Source: Trissonchulus latispiculum (Eukaryota; Nematoda; Enoplea; Enoplida; Ironidae). From it: DNA of 64,000 nt. The notes beneath the pieces were generated by a model. It ran no database searches and was not told the DNA's origin. It saw nothing but the letters and a program-made list of their open reading frames with translations. The translations under genes and the position numbers were made by a program. Shown here piece by piece: positions 40,801-56,405 of the stretch. Location: assembly GCA_030248195.1 (NCBI GenBank), contig JASAND010022041.1:78787-142786 (forward strand), written 5' to 3'. The first letter of the stretch is position 1. Each line of letters begins with the position of its first letter.

Positions 40801-41663
40801 TCTGCTGTTTTCTCGGTTGTACCGATTCTAACTGTCGATGCTTCTAAAGTCTCTACAAACACGGTAATCGTAGTGAATGATGCCATATTTGTATCGAATG
40901 CTGCTACTGATGTTCCAGTTGTGTCTACACTAAGTGTCGACACATGGGTAGTCTCTGCAAACGTTGACTGCGTTAATTTACTTGTAGTTTTTGCCGAAGT
41001 AAGCCCTGTGGCCGCATTCGTTGATGGAATGGCGGTAATTGTAATGAGTGATGTCATGGTTGTATCCAAGGAAGCTGTTGATGTCTCAGTTGTTTTGATG
41101 CTAAGTGTCGATGTTTCGGATGCCCCTGAGATTATGGACTCTATTGACAAACTTGCCGCTTTCGCTGAACTGGGCTCTGTGGCCGTTGCTGGAATGACCA
41201 TTGTAGCAGTGATTATTGGTGTTGCTGTGTCCAAGCTTGCTGCTGTTTTCTCTGTTGTACCGATGCTAAGTTGTGATACCTCTGCGAACGTTGACTCTGT
41301 TGATGCACTTGTTGTTTTTGCCGAACTAGACACAGCGGCAGCATTTGTTGCTGGAATGGTGGCAATCGTAGTAAATGATGCCATTATTGTATTAAAGGCT
41401 TCTGCTGATGTCTCAGTTGTGGCAATTGTAAGTGTTGACACTTCCGAAATTTCTGCAACCGTTGACTCTGTTGTCGTACTTGTCGTTCTCGCTGTACTAC
41501 TTGTCGTTCTCGCTGTACTACTTGTCGTTCTCGCTGTACTACTTGTCGTTCTCGCTGTACTAGGGTATGTGGCAGCATTTGTTTCTGATATAGTCGGTGC
41601 GGTATTGCGAGTGGCTGCCGCTGTGTCAAGTTTGGGGAACGTTGCGCTCACTGTTGTAGCGAA

Positions 41664-41702
<39 letters not shown>

Positions 41703-42134
41703 CGTTGTTTTTGTTGTTGAATCCACTTGTGCTGTTGTTAAGTCAGATGTGGTGCTTTCTGCAGAGAATGATGGTGTCTGGGATGCTGAGATGGCCGCCT
41801 GTGTTGACAAAGTTGTTTTTGTTGTATTTGTGTTTGTTTGCAAATACGTAGATATTGTTATAGTCGTCGTTTTTGTTGGTATTGTGACTTGAGTTAACGT
41901 GGTGGTCATATCTGAATTTGTGTGTTTCAATGGCATTGTTGTAAATGACGTAGATGTTAACAAACCCGTTGTCGTTTTGACTGTTAACGCTGCTTCAGTT
42001 GTCATCACTGGTTCGTCGTCCACTATTTCGTCTGAATTGCTGTCTCTTCTAGCACCTATTATTTCAGACAATTTCTGTGAACACTTAATGTATTCAGGAT
42101 TTAGGAGAAAATCCTTAGGAACCGCTATACAATT
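37821..42134 (-). CDS. Mucin-like Thr/Ser-rich protein, large 3' exon
   Basis: A single open frame of about 1,437 codons. It is preceded by an acceptor-like GTCATTGTTTAG (AG at 42136-42135) and lacks an ATG near its start, so it is probably a 3' exon. The first 20 residues (NCIAVPKD, then NPEYIKCSQK) hold two cysteines; the rest is nearly Cys-free and rich in Thr, Ser, Ala and Glu. A run of about 15 Thr is coded by (ACA/ACC)n at 41660-41705. The bulk is repeats such as TSMETAFTEISEASTL and KTTETSTASL in higher-order units. This composition is typical of heavily O-glycosylated mucins; peritrophic or surface mucus is possible. The N-terminal exons and any signal peptide lie beyond 42134 and were not identified. 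Confidence 0.65.
38150..40560. repeat. Higher-order repeat inside the mucin-like exon
   Basis: The block starting CGCTTTGTGGCCGCATTCG recurs at 38371, 38881, 39733 and 40562 (last with one change at the start), and TGTCCGCATTCGTC-type blocks recur in step near 38207, 38718, 39573 and 40400. Spacings of about 510 and 830-855 bp are close to multiples of three, so units were gained or lost in frame. Confidence 0.75.
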
Positions 42135-45100
42135 CTAAACAATGACTTTTAAATGGTTTGATTTATATTCACAACTCAACACGTTACAAGAATTCACAAC
42201 TAAGAGTCTAGTGTTCATATTGAATTCTGCCAATTTCTCACAAACTGCAACACATGCTTATTACTCCGAATGGTAAACTAGAAGAAACAGATAGATGTAC
42301 TTTTGTGGGATATTGTTTACTAGCTGCTACACTTTCGAAAGAAACGCGCGTAATACCGCAACAAAATCATTTGCATAACATAATTTGTATAATTTTGTTT
42401 AAATAGCGTTTTGGTTGAAAGTCAGCCAGTGTTTAGTTGTACGTCGCGTTGGATCGGTTGGGGATATTTAAAGGAGTCGCCGTCTAGTATTTGGGGGATA
42501 AGCGATTTGGGTGTATGGAGCTGAGCGCTTTATTTAGATGTTTTTATATTCGTCTGTCATTTTCTCTTGCTTTGAATTGTTTTGTTTCAATTTGAGTCAT
42601 TTTGAAAGTGTGACAATTTTTATAGTTATTTTTAGAAAGCAAAAGTCATGCAGTGGTTTGAATCTTTATAGGCAGTTTAGGGTTTTTCTTGCGTTAGTCA
42701 CGAACATTTAGGTCCAGTAGTTCTTTTTAATTCACTCTGCATTCTCGCTCTCTGATATTTTCTAGACTTAGGCATCACCCACCGAGCACCTATCTGCAAT
42801 CCCTTACTGAGCCCGATATAACGGTTTATTCAATGAGATACACAGCAACCTACTAAAAGTGGCGAATGTAACTTTTGGGTAGATGCCCAACCTTTCTAGA
42901 ATTTTATCAGGGAAAACGAGAATTTGACAGACGTGGAAAATGAACAGCTCGGCTATGGCAGGTCTATCGTATTTTGACGCTCCTGTATAGTTAGACAGTT
43001 GGACTCCAATGGCTTCAAAACAACGGATTACAAAACTTGGGGGTCGTGTGGTCGCGGTGGGGTCCTCCCCGACGCCAGCCCTGGGGAATAGTCCCAGGAA
43101 TTGGGAGAAGGACTCCTAGGCACCGGGAGGGCTATGTACCCGATCTCCGTCCATATTTCTGGGAGAGACTAAATTCAAAGTCTAAGCCTGTAACGGATGA
43201 AGGTTCAGGGTGACAGGGGTACCTCTCTGCCAAATAGCTCCTCCCCCTCCCAAAAATTTGTGTCGAATTCAGTTTCAGTCTGGGACACCTACGTCTACTC
43301 CCCCGTCTACCTCCCAAGATCCTTTGCCGACAAAAATTCGGGGGGGGGGTCTGTGACCGGGGGAAAACTGTGAAAAACTGGTGCTACCCGCTTACCTTAC
43401 ATACCTCCCAAGCTAAAGTGAAATCCGGAATTCGGGAATTTGGTGCATTTTCAGGCATTATTACAAGATTTGTTCAGCTCATCAAGAGCTTTCGAATAAT
43501 TTCCATATTGTGGGGTATTGGGGAACATTTTTAAAATCCGGTTTTCTCGACTTCTGGGAATTGTGTGCATTTTCAAGAGTTCATTCCATTACAAAAGTTG
43601 TTCAGCTCGATAAGAGCTTTCGAATGATACCTATCTTGTGGGTATTGGAGAAAATTTTTAAAATCCGGAAATTTTGAAAACACGGAATTCCGAAATTGGG
43701 TGCATTTCCCTGAAAACTTTTTCAGAGCAAAAATATGCAGCGGGACCAGCTCTATTCGATCGTGAAAATAAAATTTTGATTGCAATAAAAATCTGGCGAA
43801 AAACTAATAGTTTTACTAGTTTTTCCGTGAATGAAACCCGGAATTCTGGATTTTCGAAATTTCGGGTTCCTGAGGATTCTAAAAATATATACATTGTTGG
43901 GTTTTACTCCAAAGGTTAATCTGCTATGAACGGTCGAAGTTTGTACACACATTTTTTGGTCGTACTATAATTTTACTACACCAACAGTAGTAATGGTTAA
44001 CAACAGTGGAAACTGGAAGCAATGAGCTTTTAATTCTCAAACCATGCATGCATATTTGTTCTTTGCAAACAGTTAGTTCCCGCAAATAAGCAGCTGCAGT
44101 TGCCAGTTTTTCAGGCTATAGGATTTTTTCGTAGTTTAGGCATGTGTTCAACATTTGTTTTCTTGTTTAGTTGATAAACTTTACCAAAATTCAACTTACA
44201 TCCTTCATAACTCAAAACTCTTAATTGTCATCCATCACCCAAAGTTTTACACGTTTTTAACGTTTTAATTTAATACACGTTTTTAACTGAAACTTATCAA
44301 AAAGGTTTTACTGTAACTTTTGCTATGAAATCCTCATTTGACTTTAGCATTTAATCTCGAAGTTCAAAAGATCAGCGCTACCGGCCAAAGACAGGTTTAG
44401 GTTTGGCGTCGCTTAGCAAATAGTGAACGGCCTAAACTCAATGTATGTCAGGCTGCACAGCTTCACAGACAAAGCATCACTAATGAACGTTGATACAAAT
44501 CTAATTTGCATATTCCATTAAGCATCAGCAAAAGCCCATTTTTCTTTAACCGAGGGGGGCACTGGAATTATTCGTCTTTACGAAATGGAAAGAAAAGATA
44601 TTAAAATTTTAATAAATCATTTAATAAAAGAATTTCTCGTGCCTCTACAGCACCAGGTGGTATGCAGCAAACTATATTTTCAAACAAAAAGCACAAAGGA
44701 CCTTTTTACGACAGGTCACCTTCCGTTCAAAAATCAGCCACATACGAGGTAAGTGATGAGCATATGCAATAATTTGATCCTGACGAGAAATCAGTTCAAA
44801 CCGAGCTACTAACAAGAACAAATATATATCTCGCCTCTAGGCGAGATAAAAACCACACTTTTTCAACAATACAGTAAAGATGTTATAGAACCAAAACTAG
44901 TTTTATTATGTTCGTTAAACTCAGCATCTGAGATCCGAAACATTCGGGACTACGGTGAGATTATTGTGCTTCGTTAATATCATATTATAAAGTAGATTAC
45001 GATCGGTGATACTCAATTTTTTCTCAAAAAGTAGTTTTTAGTGATAATTGGGGACTAGGATATTCAAAGATCCTAACTCATATAAAACTGGGACCCAATC

Positions 45101-47713
45101 ATGTGCAAAAATAAGTGCTGCTTATTTTTTCCTATTTTTGAAGTGTATATCTATAAACGCTTGCATTTGGTGGATTCTTTAATTGCTTCTCAAGTTCCTA
45201 GATATCATAACTGCCTGGAACACTCTTCAACCCATCAACTTTCTTTATTCTTAATGTTATCTGCCAGCGTGTCGCTGATGTCAAGAGGATAACAATAAGA
45301 ACAAAGAGTAATTGAATATTACTTTTGCGAATCGTGCATAAACCATAAACCATAAACTTACAAAATACTTACCGTCCACCGTGCCGGAAAATGCTGCAAC
45401 CAAAATACAAATGTGTAGAAGGTCGCCATATCCATCTGTCTTGAATAAAGCATTCATTGTCTATAGCCTTCTTCTATCTTAGCAACAAGAAAACAGTTCC
45501 AGATTTTAACAAACAGGAAAGGAGATTAGTCAGATACAGGAGGAACCTGAATCAGATTTGCAGAATTTGCAGAACCCCCTTTGCAGAATTGTATCATTCT
45601 GCATAGTGGATGGATGCACAGATGGATAAAAGGGAAAGAGGGGAAGCTGCTTATTCGACCACGTCCATAATGGGTATCCAAAACATTCCCTCATCAGGGG
45701 TAAAATATGGGCTGCAAGGGTGGAAAATTGCCCATAAAATAGTGTTTCCAATGACTCAAATGTCCAATTTTCTCATTTTCTTTCCATGTCCTTCCGCATA
45801 AAATCAAATGGTTTATGTAATTTTAATTAAGTGATTTTTGCTCAAATTCAAAAAGCAAAACTAACGAAGGCAGAGTTAATCCATAAGGTCCGTTTCCACA
45901 ATTAGTGCTTCAGAGCGGCCGGGTTGAGCCGACCAAAAAAGTCACAAGGAGTCCATGGAAAAGGCTTTTACTTTAGTTCGACTGAATTCACATTCAATCT
46001 TGGATTTGCTATGTGATAATTTTCTGCTCTGTTCAAATTTCAGTGTTGACTGCAAATATTGTGAAATAAGGACGGCGCCTGAACGGCCCAGACGACCAAC
46101 GGCCTGCCACAGGCTGCCCGGCCAGACACTCAAAAGTCGCGGCCGGCCTCCCTCTGCGTGATCGTTCTAAACTGCAAACTACCTCCAACCTTCTGAGCGT
46201 CGTTCTACTCAGGCCCTTCCGATTTCTCGGGAAAATGCAGTACTTCTTCCAGCAGTGGTACGAAAGCGAAAAGGCAGCTACTAACAAACAAACAAACAAA
46301 ACAAAAATCAGTTAACAAAAACAAAACAAGGACAGTAAAACAACAACAAAACAAAACAAAACAAAAACCGCTAACAAAACAAACCAGCTAGACAAATGTT
46401 GCTCCAAATCGAACAATAACGTTTTTTCAATCTAAATAAAAATACTCTGGAACTGAAATCGAAATCTACATTAAAGACTACCAAAGAGAGAATATACAGA
46501 GAAACTTATTGGAGAAAATTGAGGGACGGAATGGGGACTTATCGCATGCCCACTCACCTTTCAATTGTTAACAATCTTATTTGCATAACCGAATTGGCAC
46601 TGTCATTTTCCCCTTTTATTGAGAGACATATCTCAATTTGTGTACATACATTTGCAAGTGTTGTCCCTATTACAGCTTTTGCCTGCGCAGCAAGAGCTTT
46701 CAAATGATAAATAACAACAGTTTCCGCAATTTTTCAATTTTTACGATCAGGTAACGTCTCCGTATCGAGTACTTTTGTGTTCCGCGTCAGGGTGGGCTCC
46801 AGTCGTGTACAGGAGAACTTCACCCCTTCTCCAATCAACAGGCAAAATTTTAACCAACCTTAACACAAATTAGGGTACATACTTGTCGCTAAATTTGATC
46901 GTTTTGAGAATAGTAGCTAATTTTTTCTACATTTTGGTGCTTTGACCCTGTTACAACGTTTGTTCTTACTCAACCAGAGTCTTTACACCATGTCGATATT
47001 AGGCAGTACTTTGAAATTTGACCATATAAAGCATCACTGTATCGATACATATGTATGTACTTTCGCATGTCGTATCGTGATGAGCTGCACAGGTTTTCGG
47101 GAACTGTTCGCTCCACCTCCTGCAAAGGGCAAAATTTGAGCCAAATCGATTGAGTCAAACTCGAGATAGATGGGACAGTTTAGGCTTAACTTGTTTACTA
47201 ATACACTAAATTCTCAAAGGTAGCAAGCAGCACGGCGTTCTGCGATATTGGCAGTACTTTGCGAAACATAGTTTTCTGAATTTTTGAACAGGATTACATT
47301 ATCAGCGTCATAGTACTGTTATAAATAGTCTGTATATAGCTGTCACAAGTAACGTTAAATTTTTAATAGAACCTTCCTAACAGTTCTGGAATACTACACC
47401 TTAACTGAAACCAGCTGGCACTCTTTGTGGCTGAATCCAAACCGTATTGTATTCATTCTTGCAATTTCGAAAATAAATAATTGACTTAGTGCACCTAGCA
47501 CAACAATTCATTCGAGTTACCAGCTTTTGAGTCCTGCTTCAATCTTCGTCTTTGTATTATGTATAACTTCAGTTCGTTCAGTAACAGAACACAGGTGCTT
47601 CCATTATCCGGATCCATGAAATAAGGATCGTCCAGATTCTGAAACTAAGAAAACCTAACTGCGCGTTAGCCAAATAATTTAAGCACGCGTTTATCTACAG
47701 AGGTAGAATTAGA
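42135..47713. other. Intergenic stretch, no supported gene
   Basis: Contains a 129-bp tandem duplication at 43474-43720 (TTCAGCTC...AAGAGCTTTCGAAT units), G runs near 43340, a CGGCC-rich patch at 46075-46150 and an (AAAAC)n tract at about 46285-46380. It would be expected to contain upstream exons of the mucin-like gene, but I could not identify any with confidence. Confidence 0.4.
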
Positions 47714-49190
47714 TTTAAGGTGGTGATTCCTTTTGGGCACATATTGTTGGTTGCCAGCTTAATGCGTCCGTCAAAAAATTCTGATCCCCATTGCTGGCGG
47801 ACATTCCGAGGAAATTTTCAAAAAAATTTCACTTAATTTCCGTGTTTCGGAAAGCAGAACGAAAAATCAACAATTTAGCTCAAAGAACTTCACTTATTTT
47901 CGAATTTTTGGAATGCACAACGAAACATCAGGAATTTAGCTCGAAGAACTTCACTTGGTTTCGGATTTTTGGAATATAAAACAAAACAGCAGGAATTTAG
48001 CTCGAAGAACTTCACTTGTTTTCGGATTTTTGGAATCTAAAACGAATAATCTGGAATTCGCTGATATTTCCGGAAAGTGCCAGGTGTTCAGGAATTCGCT
48101 GCAAAGTTTGGAATGTAGTAGGGTCCTACTGGAATCTTCGCCAATGGCTAAGAACTAAAAATCCATTCGGAATTTGGCCGACGAGTAAAAGGACAAAATT
48201 AATCGTAGCCATAATCGGGTCAGGGATAAGTGGTGAGATAATTCTGCGAACTGGATTTAACAGAGTATGCGAATCTGAACAATATTCTTAGAGATGTCTA
48301 GAAACTATTAACGAATAAGCTTAGAAACGGAATCAAGATGAAATTTGACGACACTTTTTTCTAACGAAAACGTTCTAACACCCTCCGCGGAATGCCGATT
48401 CAAAAATTCGAGATTTCCGCTCAGGACAGTTTTTGCAAATTTCTGAAAGTTTAGCATCAGCTATACAATTACGAATATATTCATTCGAAAGATCTCATTG
48501 AACTTCATATTTTTGCTTTTTAAAGCAACGTTCTAGCTTTTCTCTATCGTGAGATATAGCCGATTTTCTTGTTTTGGCGTCGAAAGCCTGTCATTTTTAC
48601 AGAAATCAAATAATCCATCATTTCTGGAACTATGCAAGCCGTAAAATCAAACTAAGGGCGTCGATCTGAAGTTCTCATTGGGGCAAACTATCCGACGCAT
48701 GATCGTCTTCCCATAGCTATCCCATAGACTGCTATCATAAAAAGATGTAGTTTTTGCAAAAACATGACCAATTTTTTTCCAAAGATTGTGGAGCATTCAC
48801 CATGCAAGCTGGAGGGCTGCTATTAACAGATGTGTTCTGTACTCATATACCCAGGGACGTTTTTTAGTTGCCCCGATTACTGCTTTCTAGCTAAAGTAAT
48901 CGTTTGACAAATTTGGAAAAAGTAGCAAAATACAGGTTACGCACACATTTCATCTTATTTCTTCATAACGAAGAGCGATTTCACAATAAATGAAAAATCG
49001 TCCCCAGCTATTTGATGGAGGTATCGAATGATATAATCGATGCCTGGCGAAAAAGTTTACTTGAGTCTGCAAAAAATCTGGAAAATTATACTACTTCTAA
49101 AATGTTCAAAAATAGTGACATTAGTTTCATAGTATGCATTAAAAGAGAACATGTCAAGCTGCATTTTGATATAAAAATGGCTTCTTAAGG
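47714..49190. mobile_element. TTAA-family element, copy B (inverted, truncated)
   Basis: Starts TTAAGGTGGTGATTCC and matches the reverse complement of the element at 24007-24994, except for an extra roughly 500-bp segment after the first 45 bp. Similarity stops near 49190 without the second terminus. The extra segment contains the 63-bp repeats listed separately. Confidence 0.7.
47818..48060. repeat. 63-bp tandem repeat, about four units
   Basis: Units contain AAGAACTTCACTT, TTTTTGGAAT and GGAATTTAGCTC in order, with 10-20% differences. Confined to copy B of the TTAA family. Confidence 0.8.
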
Positions 49191-52344
<3,154 letters not shown>

Positions 52345-53008
52345 GAGGATCTTGACAGACTAGCAAGTTATATGTTTAACATGTAAATTAGTCTGTCCTA
52401 TATATAATGTCCTACATATAGCCCGCAGGCAACTCAACAATGCGGAAGAAATACACTAACTGACTGATTGAAGACTTTGGCTAATTGTTGATATGGCCGA
52501 AGCCGAGAATTCTACACATTAGTAATGAGGAAATTACTAAAAAGATTGAAGAAATGTATACACCTAACGTGAAAGGGGGGGGCGTGCACAGAATTCTTGG
52601 TCTGTCAAGCAGGCCTTAGTCTGTGATTCTTGTTAGTCTGTCAAGCCTACATTTTTCCGAACACAACTTCAAAGAAGCTGTGCCGCTTTTTGTCTAATGA
52701 CAGACTAGTGCGATACGCACCAACTGGTTACTTTTAAGTCGGTAAGGGGGACCAATGAGATCAAGAAATTTTTCTTCCCGGTTTTGCTAAGAACTTGCAT
52801 ACGTGGATTTCTTGAATGCACATGCGTTAACTCACGATAAGTTAACAAAATGCTAAATCAAAAAACGGATTTCAGATTCTTCCTGAGCGCCCCAAAAACC
52901 CCCAAGCAGGCACGTTTCCTGCAAAATCGGGAACAAGAAATTTGTTTATCCTCTGGGCCCCCTTACCAACTTAAAATCTTTAAATTTTTGCATTAAGTTT
53001 TAAGATTA

Positions 53009-53110
53009 AAAATCAGCCTCCAGTTAGCATTCATACTAAATTTTAAAGATATTGGCCGTTTGGACCAATAACTTTAAAATTTTGTATGAATGCTATCTGG
53101 AGGCTGATGT
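53009..53110. repeat. Inverted-repeat hairpin
   Basis: Arms of about 40 bp (AATCAGCCTCCAGTTAGCAT and the inverse ATGCTATCTGGAGGCTGAT) separated by about 20 bp. Foldback element or remnant. Confidence 0.7.
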
Positions 53111-53280
53111 TTAATGCCGTCGAAACATCGAAGATAAGGGAGGATAGCCGCAAAAGCAACATTCCAATCAGAATAGAACTAAAGAATTAACCCAGCAGGG
53201 CAGGGGATCGACACGACCACAGCCCTTCTATGACAGAGTAAAATGTGTTATTATCATACATCTGAGTAGAGTCATCATTT

Positions 53281-53765
53281 GGGTCTTTTTCAGATTACCT
53301 CCACCCCTAAAATTCCAGAAACTTACCAAATGAGCTAAAATTTGGTAATGTTTTCGACCTCGCTGAGTTCAAATATTGCAAAATTTTTCGATTTTGCAAA
53401 ATTAGATTTTTTTATGATCCGCAAGGATGGCCAAGGGGAACCGAAAAGTGTTTCGTACATCTTAGGCTTAAGCTTAGTACATTTTAAGCTTAAATATTTA
53501 GGTTATACTGAGCTAGCGAAAAGGTGGATCGAAAAACTGACTTTAGATTCGTACCCCTATCTACAGCTTTTCATCAAAATCGAAGACGAAAAATTTTTGG
53601 GTTCCCCTTGGTCCCCGTTGAGAATCGAAAAAATCGAATTTCGTAAATCGAAAAATTTTGCGATATTTGAACTCTGCGTGGTCCAAAACAAACCTATACC
53701 GAATTTTAGCTCATTTGGTCACGCTTTAATAATTTTAGGGGTGGGGGGTAATCTGGAAAAGACCC
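53281..53765. mobile_element. hAT-like foldback MITE, 485 bp
   Basis: Inverted ends GGGTCTTTTTCAGATTACC and GGTAATCTGGAAAAGACCC (imperfect), flanked by a perfect 8-bp direct repeat CATCATTT at 53273-53280 and 53766-53773. The arms extend about 150 bp each. An open frame of 195 codons crossing it simply reads the arms. Confidence 0.85.
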
Positions 53766-55671
53766 CATCATTTTGCATGTATACTCCCATGGCACGCTTA
53801 TCAATCTTTCATATGCCTGCTTCCGTGACAGTACGCCGACTAATCTTAAACACGACAGTTCCCATAGATTTTAATTGTCTCCAGTTACGACTTTTAATGT
53901 TGATATTAGGAAGTATAGCACAATTCTAAAGGGAAACAAACCACCAATATAAACCACAATAAGATTACAACAAGATTAACAAATTACAAAACATTTTATG
54001 CATAAAGCTTTCATTCAATTCAGACAAAAATGAAGTTTGGCAGATCTGGAAAGTTTGTGGCACAAGTGCAGTTGGCCACCTTTTGAGCTTTCTTCCAGAA
54101 ACCTAAGCAATAGCTTTTCTTGACAGACTTCCAAGTCGTCTCTTTCTGGGTGACTCCGTCGCCTGTACATCTGGAAAACACAAAAGTAACTTATCTCTAC
54201 GCATATACATCCACATGTAATGTGGGTAATAGCGTCCCCGCTATCACCCCCCTTCCAAGTCCTTTCCTAATTCCCACTTTCAATGTTTTTCCTAAAAACT
54301 CCCCCAAAATCCCCAAATTCTCCGTAAATATTGTAGTGTTATAATTGTTGGGAAGCCCGATAATTTTGTACTACTTTGTATGTAAAATCCCCCCTAAAAT
54401 ATTGTGCAGTGCTAACTTTATGCTCATGTTTTAAAAAATATCTAAAATTGTCTATTTTTGAGCGTAAACTTAACATTGCACATATTCCCATTTCTTGTTG
54501 GCTTAGCGAAGATAGACCCTCCCGTTCCCAACGCATGACAAAATTCTTCTTGAATGATTACATCACCCTTTCGTCAGTTGGGAGTTTTTCAAGCGAGAGA
54601 GAGGTCGGTTATTGAGATTGGGGCCCCCACCCTGTTAGCCACCTACACCCGAAAGCGTAAGTATTTATTTCACCTTTTTCCTTTCAAAATCCCTTTTAAC
54701 TTAATCCCTAACCCCTTCTTTTGCTTTAATTCCCTTTTTTTACTTACCTCTCAATTCACTCCTAATTCTCCCCCTTTCCTTCTCCCACCTAATTAGCGGG
54801 GTTGCCCCCGTTCCCTCCCCTGGGTCTAACTTCTTTAGCTAACTCCCCTCCCCCCAATTTTGTTGTACTGTTCCCTTGCCCGAATTTGTTGCTGGTTCCC
54901 CCCTTCCCTTTGCTTGTGTTCCCCCTTTTGTGCCCTATTCCTGTTATTGTGCGGGTAGCCCGCTGTAACTTGTCTGTCTTGTCCGGATACCGCCGGACGG
55001 ACTTTCCTGTAATATCCTTGCCCTGTGCCGTCCCAATAAATCTGCCAGTTGTCTGTTATTTGTTCTAATTAATTAACTTTACTAAGCTTTAATTATTCTG
55101 ATCTCCTTTCTTAGCTAGGTAGAGCTCTGGGACTAGCCCGGAGCTGACTTGTATCTGAGCCTATTTTTGTGTGTGTGATCCCCCCAATTTCGTTAGGCGC
55201 CCCGTTGGCGTCCCCCAAAAATTATCCGTTTCCCCCTTGGCGAGGCAAGTCGGTGGTAGAGAGCCGCCTGGACTAAATATCTCCACCCGCAGTCGCAGGT
55301 CAGCGTCTTGCGCACAGTTCCACTTGTAAAATTGGGGCTTGAGCTCAGCGGTTAAAATCCCTAGCTCCCCCATATTTTACATTAGGCTGCCAGCTCCAGG
55401 CTCTCCCCTTTTATTTTTCCCCCTGAAATATTTTTCCTATTTCCCCCCCCCCTAAATTAATTTTTCTAGCCCCCCCCCCCCTAGTCCAAAAAAAAATTTT
55501 TTTAGAGCCCCAAATTATTTTTTCCCTCCTGTAAAGTTTCCCCCCCTATCCATTTTCCCTAATATTGACTGGATCCGCCGGTCTGTTATACCCATTCCCC
55601 CCGTGTGGATTCACAAAGGTCTGCAATTGACGTCATTCCCAATTGCAAACCTTTGTGTTAACTTTTTTGGC

Positions 55672-55775
55672 CCGCCCCCGCATCGCTTGAGTCCTTATCA
55701 GGCGCCTGACTTTGTTTGGGCCCTTTGAAGCGCCGCCCACGCATCGCTTAAAGTCCCAGTCAGACGCCTGACTTC
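55672..55775. repeat. Direct repeat of CGCATCGCTT...CGCCTGACTT
   Basis: Two units about 61 bp apart. The inner motif AGGCGCCTGACTT is partly palindromic. Possible U3 enhancer of an LTR, by inference. Confidence 0.55.
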
Positions 55776-56290
55776 CTGTCAATTCCCCCGTGAATTTTAT
55801 TAGTCCCGTTTGCCTTTTTGTTGACGAGTGGCGTGTTTATTTTATCATCGGGCCTATTTTTGTGAATTCTTAAGTACTGTGTTATTTTTCCCTACCTTTT
55901 CGAAATTTCTTGTTATAGTTGGGCAGACCAACTTTACCCCTAGATTATCACCAGGACCACGCCAAGTGATAATCTATCCCCATTATACCAGCAACTCCCT
56001 GCCCGCCCTAAATTTACCCCAATCAGTCCCCCCTCACCCAGAAAATTTTTGGGAGGGAAATACAAATTTTGGAAAAATTTTTCCGTTGGATTCCGGGGCT
56101 CGGCCAGGAATCTAACACTGTACCGTTGGACGATTGAATTCCCAACTGGTGGATTGCTGCTACTCCCCGGACGAGACCCCAACAATTTCAGGTCGAATTG
56201 AAGATTCGACCCAACCCCCCGATTCTTGGTCCCGGAATACGTACGTACAGTTGGAGTTTCGTGTCCCTGGCCGGAGAACCCCGATTTTGA

Positions 56291-56367
56291 GTTATATACG
56301 TATATCCTACCCTGAAAATCCCCACCGCCCCCCGGTCCTGCCCAAAAATAGGATATACGTATATAAC
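56291..56367. repeat. Stem-loop before the Gag frame
   Basis: GTTATATACGTATATCCTA and TAGGATATACGTATATAAC are perfect inverse copies of 19 bp about 38 bp apart, ending about 40 bp before the first ATG (56406). It could act in leader RNA folding or be a nested foldback. Confidence 0.7.
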
Positions 56368-56405
56368 TAATTTGGTGAGTTGTGTTTTTTCGTGTCGTGT
56401 TTGTA

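Larger units (their letters stand above)
53774..56405. other. Pyrimidine-rich lead-in to the retroelement
   Basis: The plus strand is strikingly rich in C and T with many CCCCC runs from 54230 onward. A direct repeat of about 60 bp around CGCATCGCTT and CGCCTGACTT occurs at 55672-55715 and 55733-55775, of the kind seen as enhancer repeats in LTRs. I could not define LTR borders or a primer-binding site. Confidence 0.4.

Noticed and set aside
53342..53929. 195-codon open frame on the plus strand
   Set aside because: It crosses the arms of a hAT-like foldback MITE with a clear 8-bp target duplication and reads mirror sequence, with no domain.
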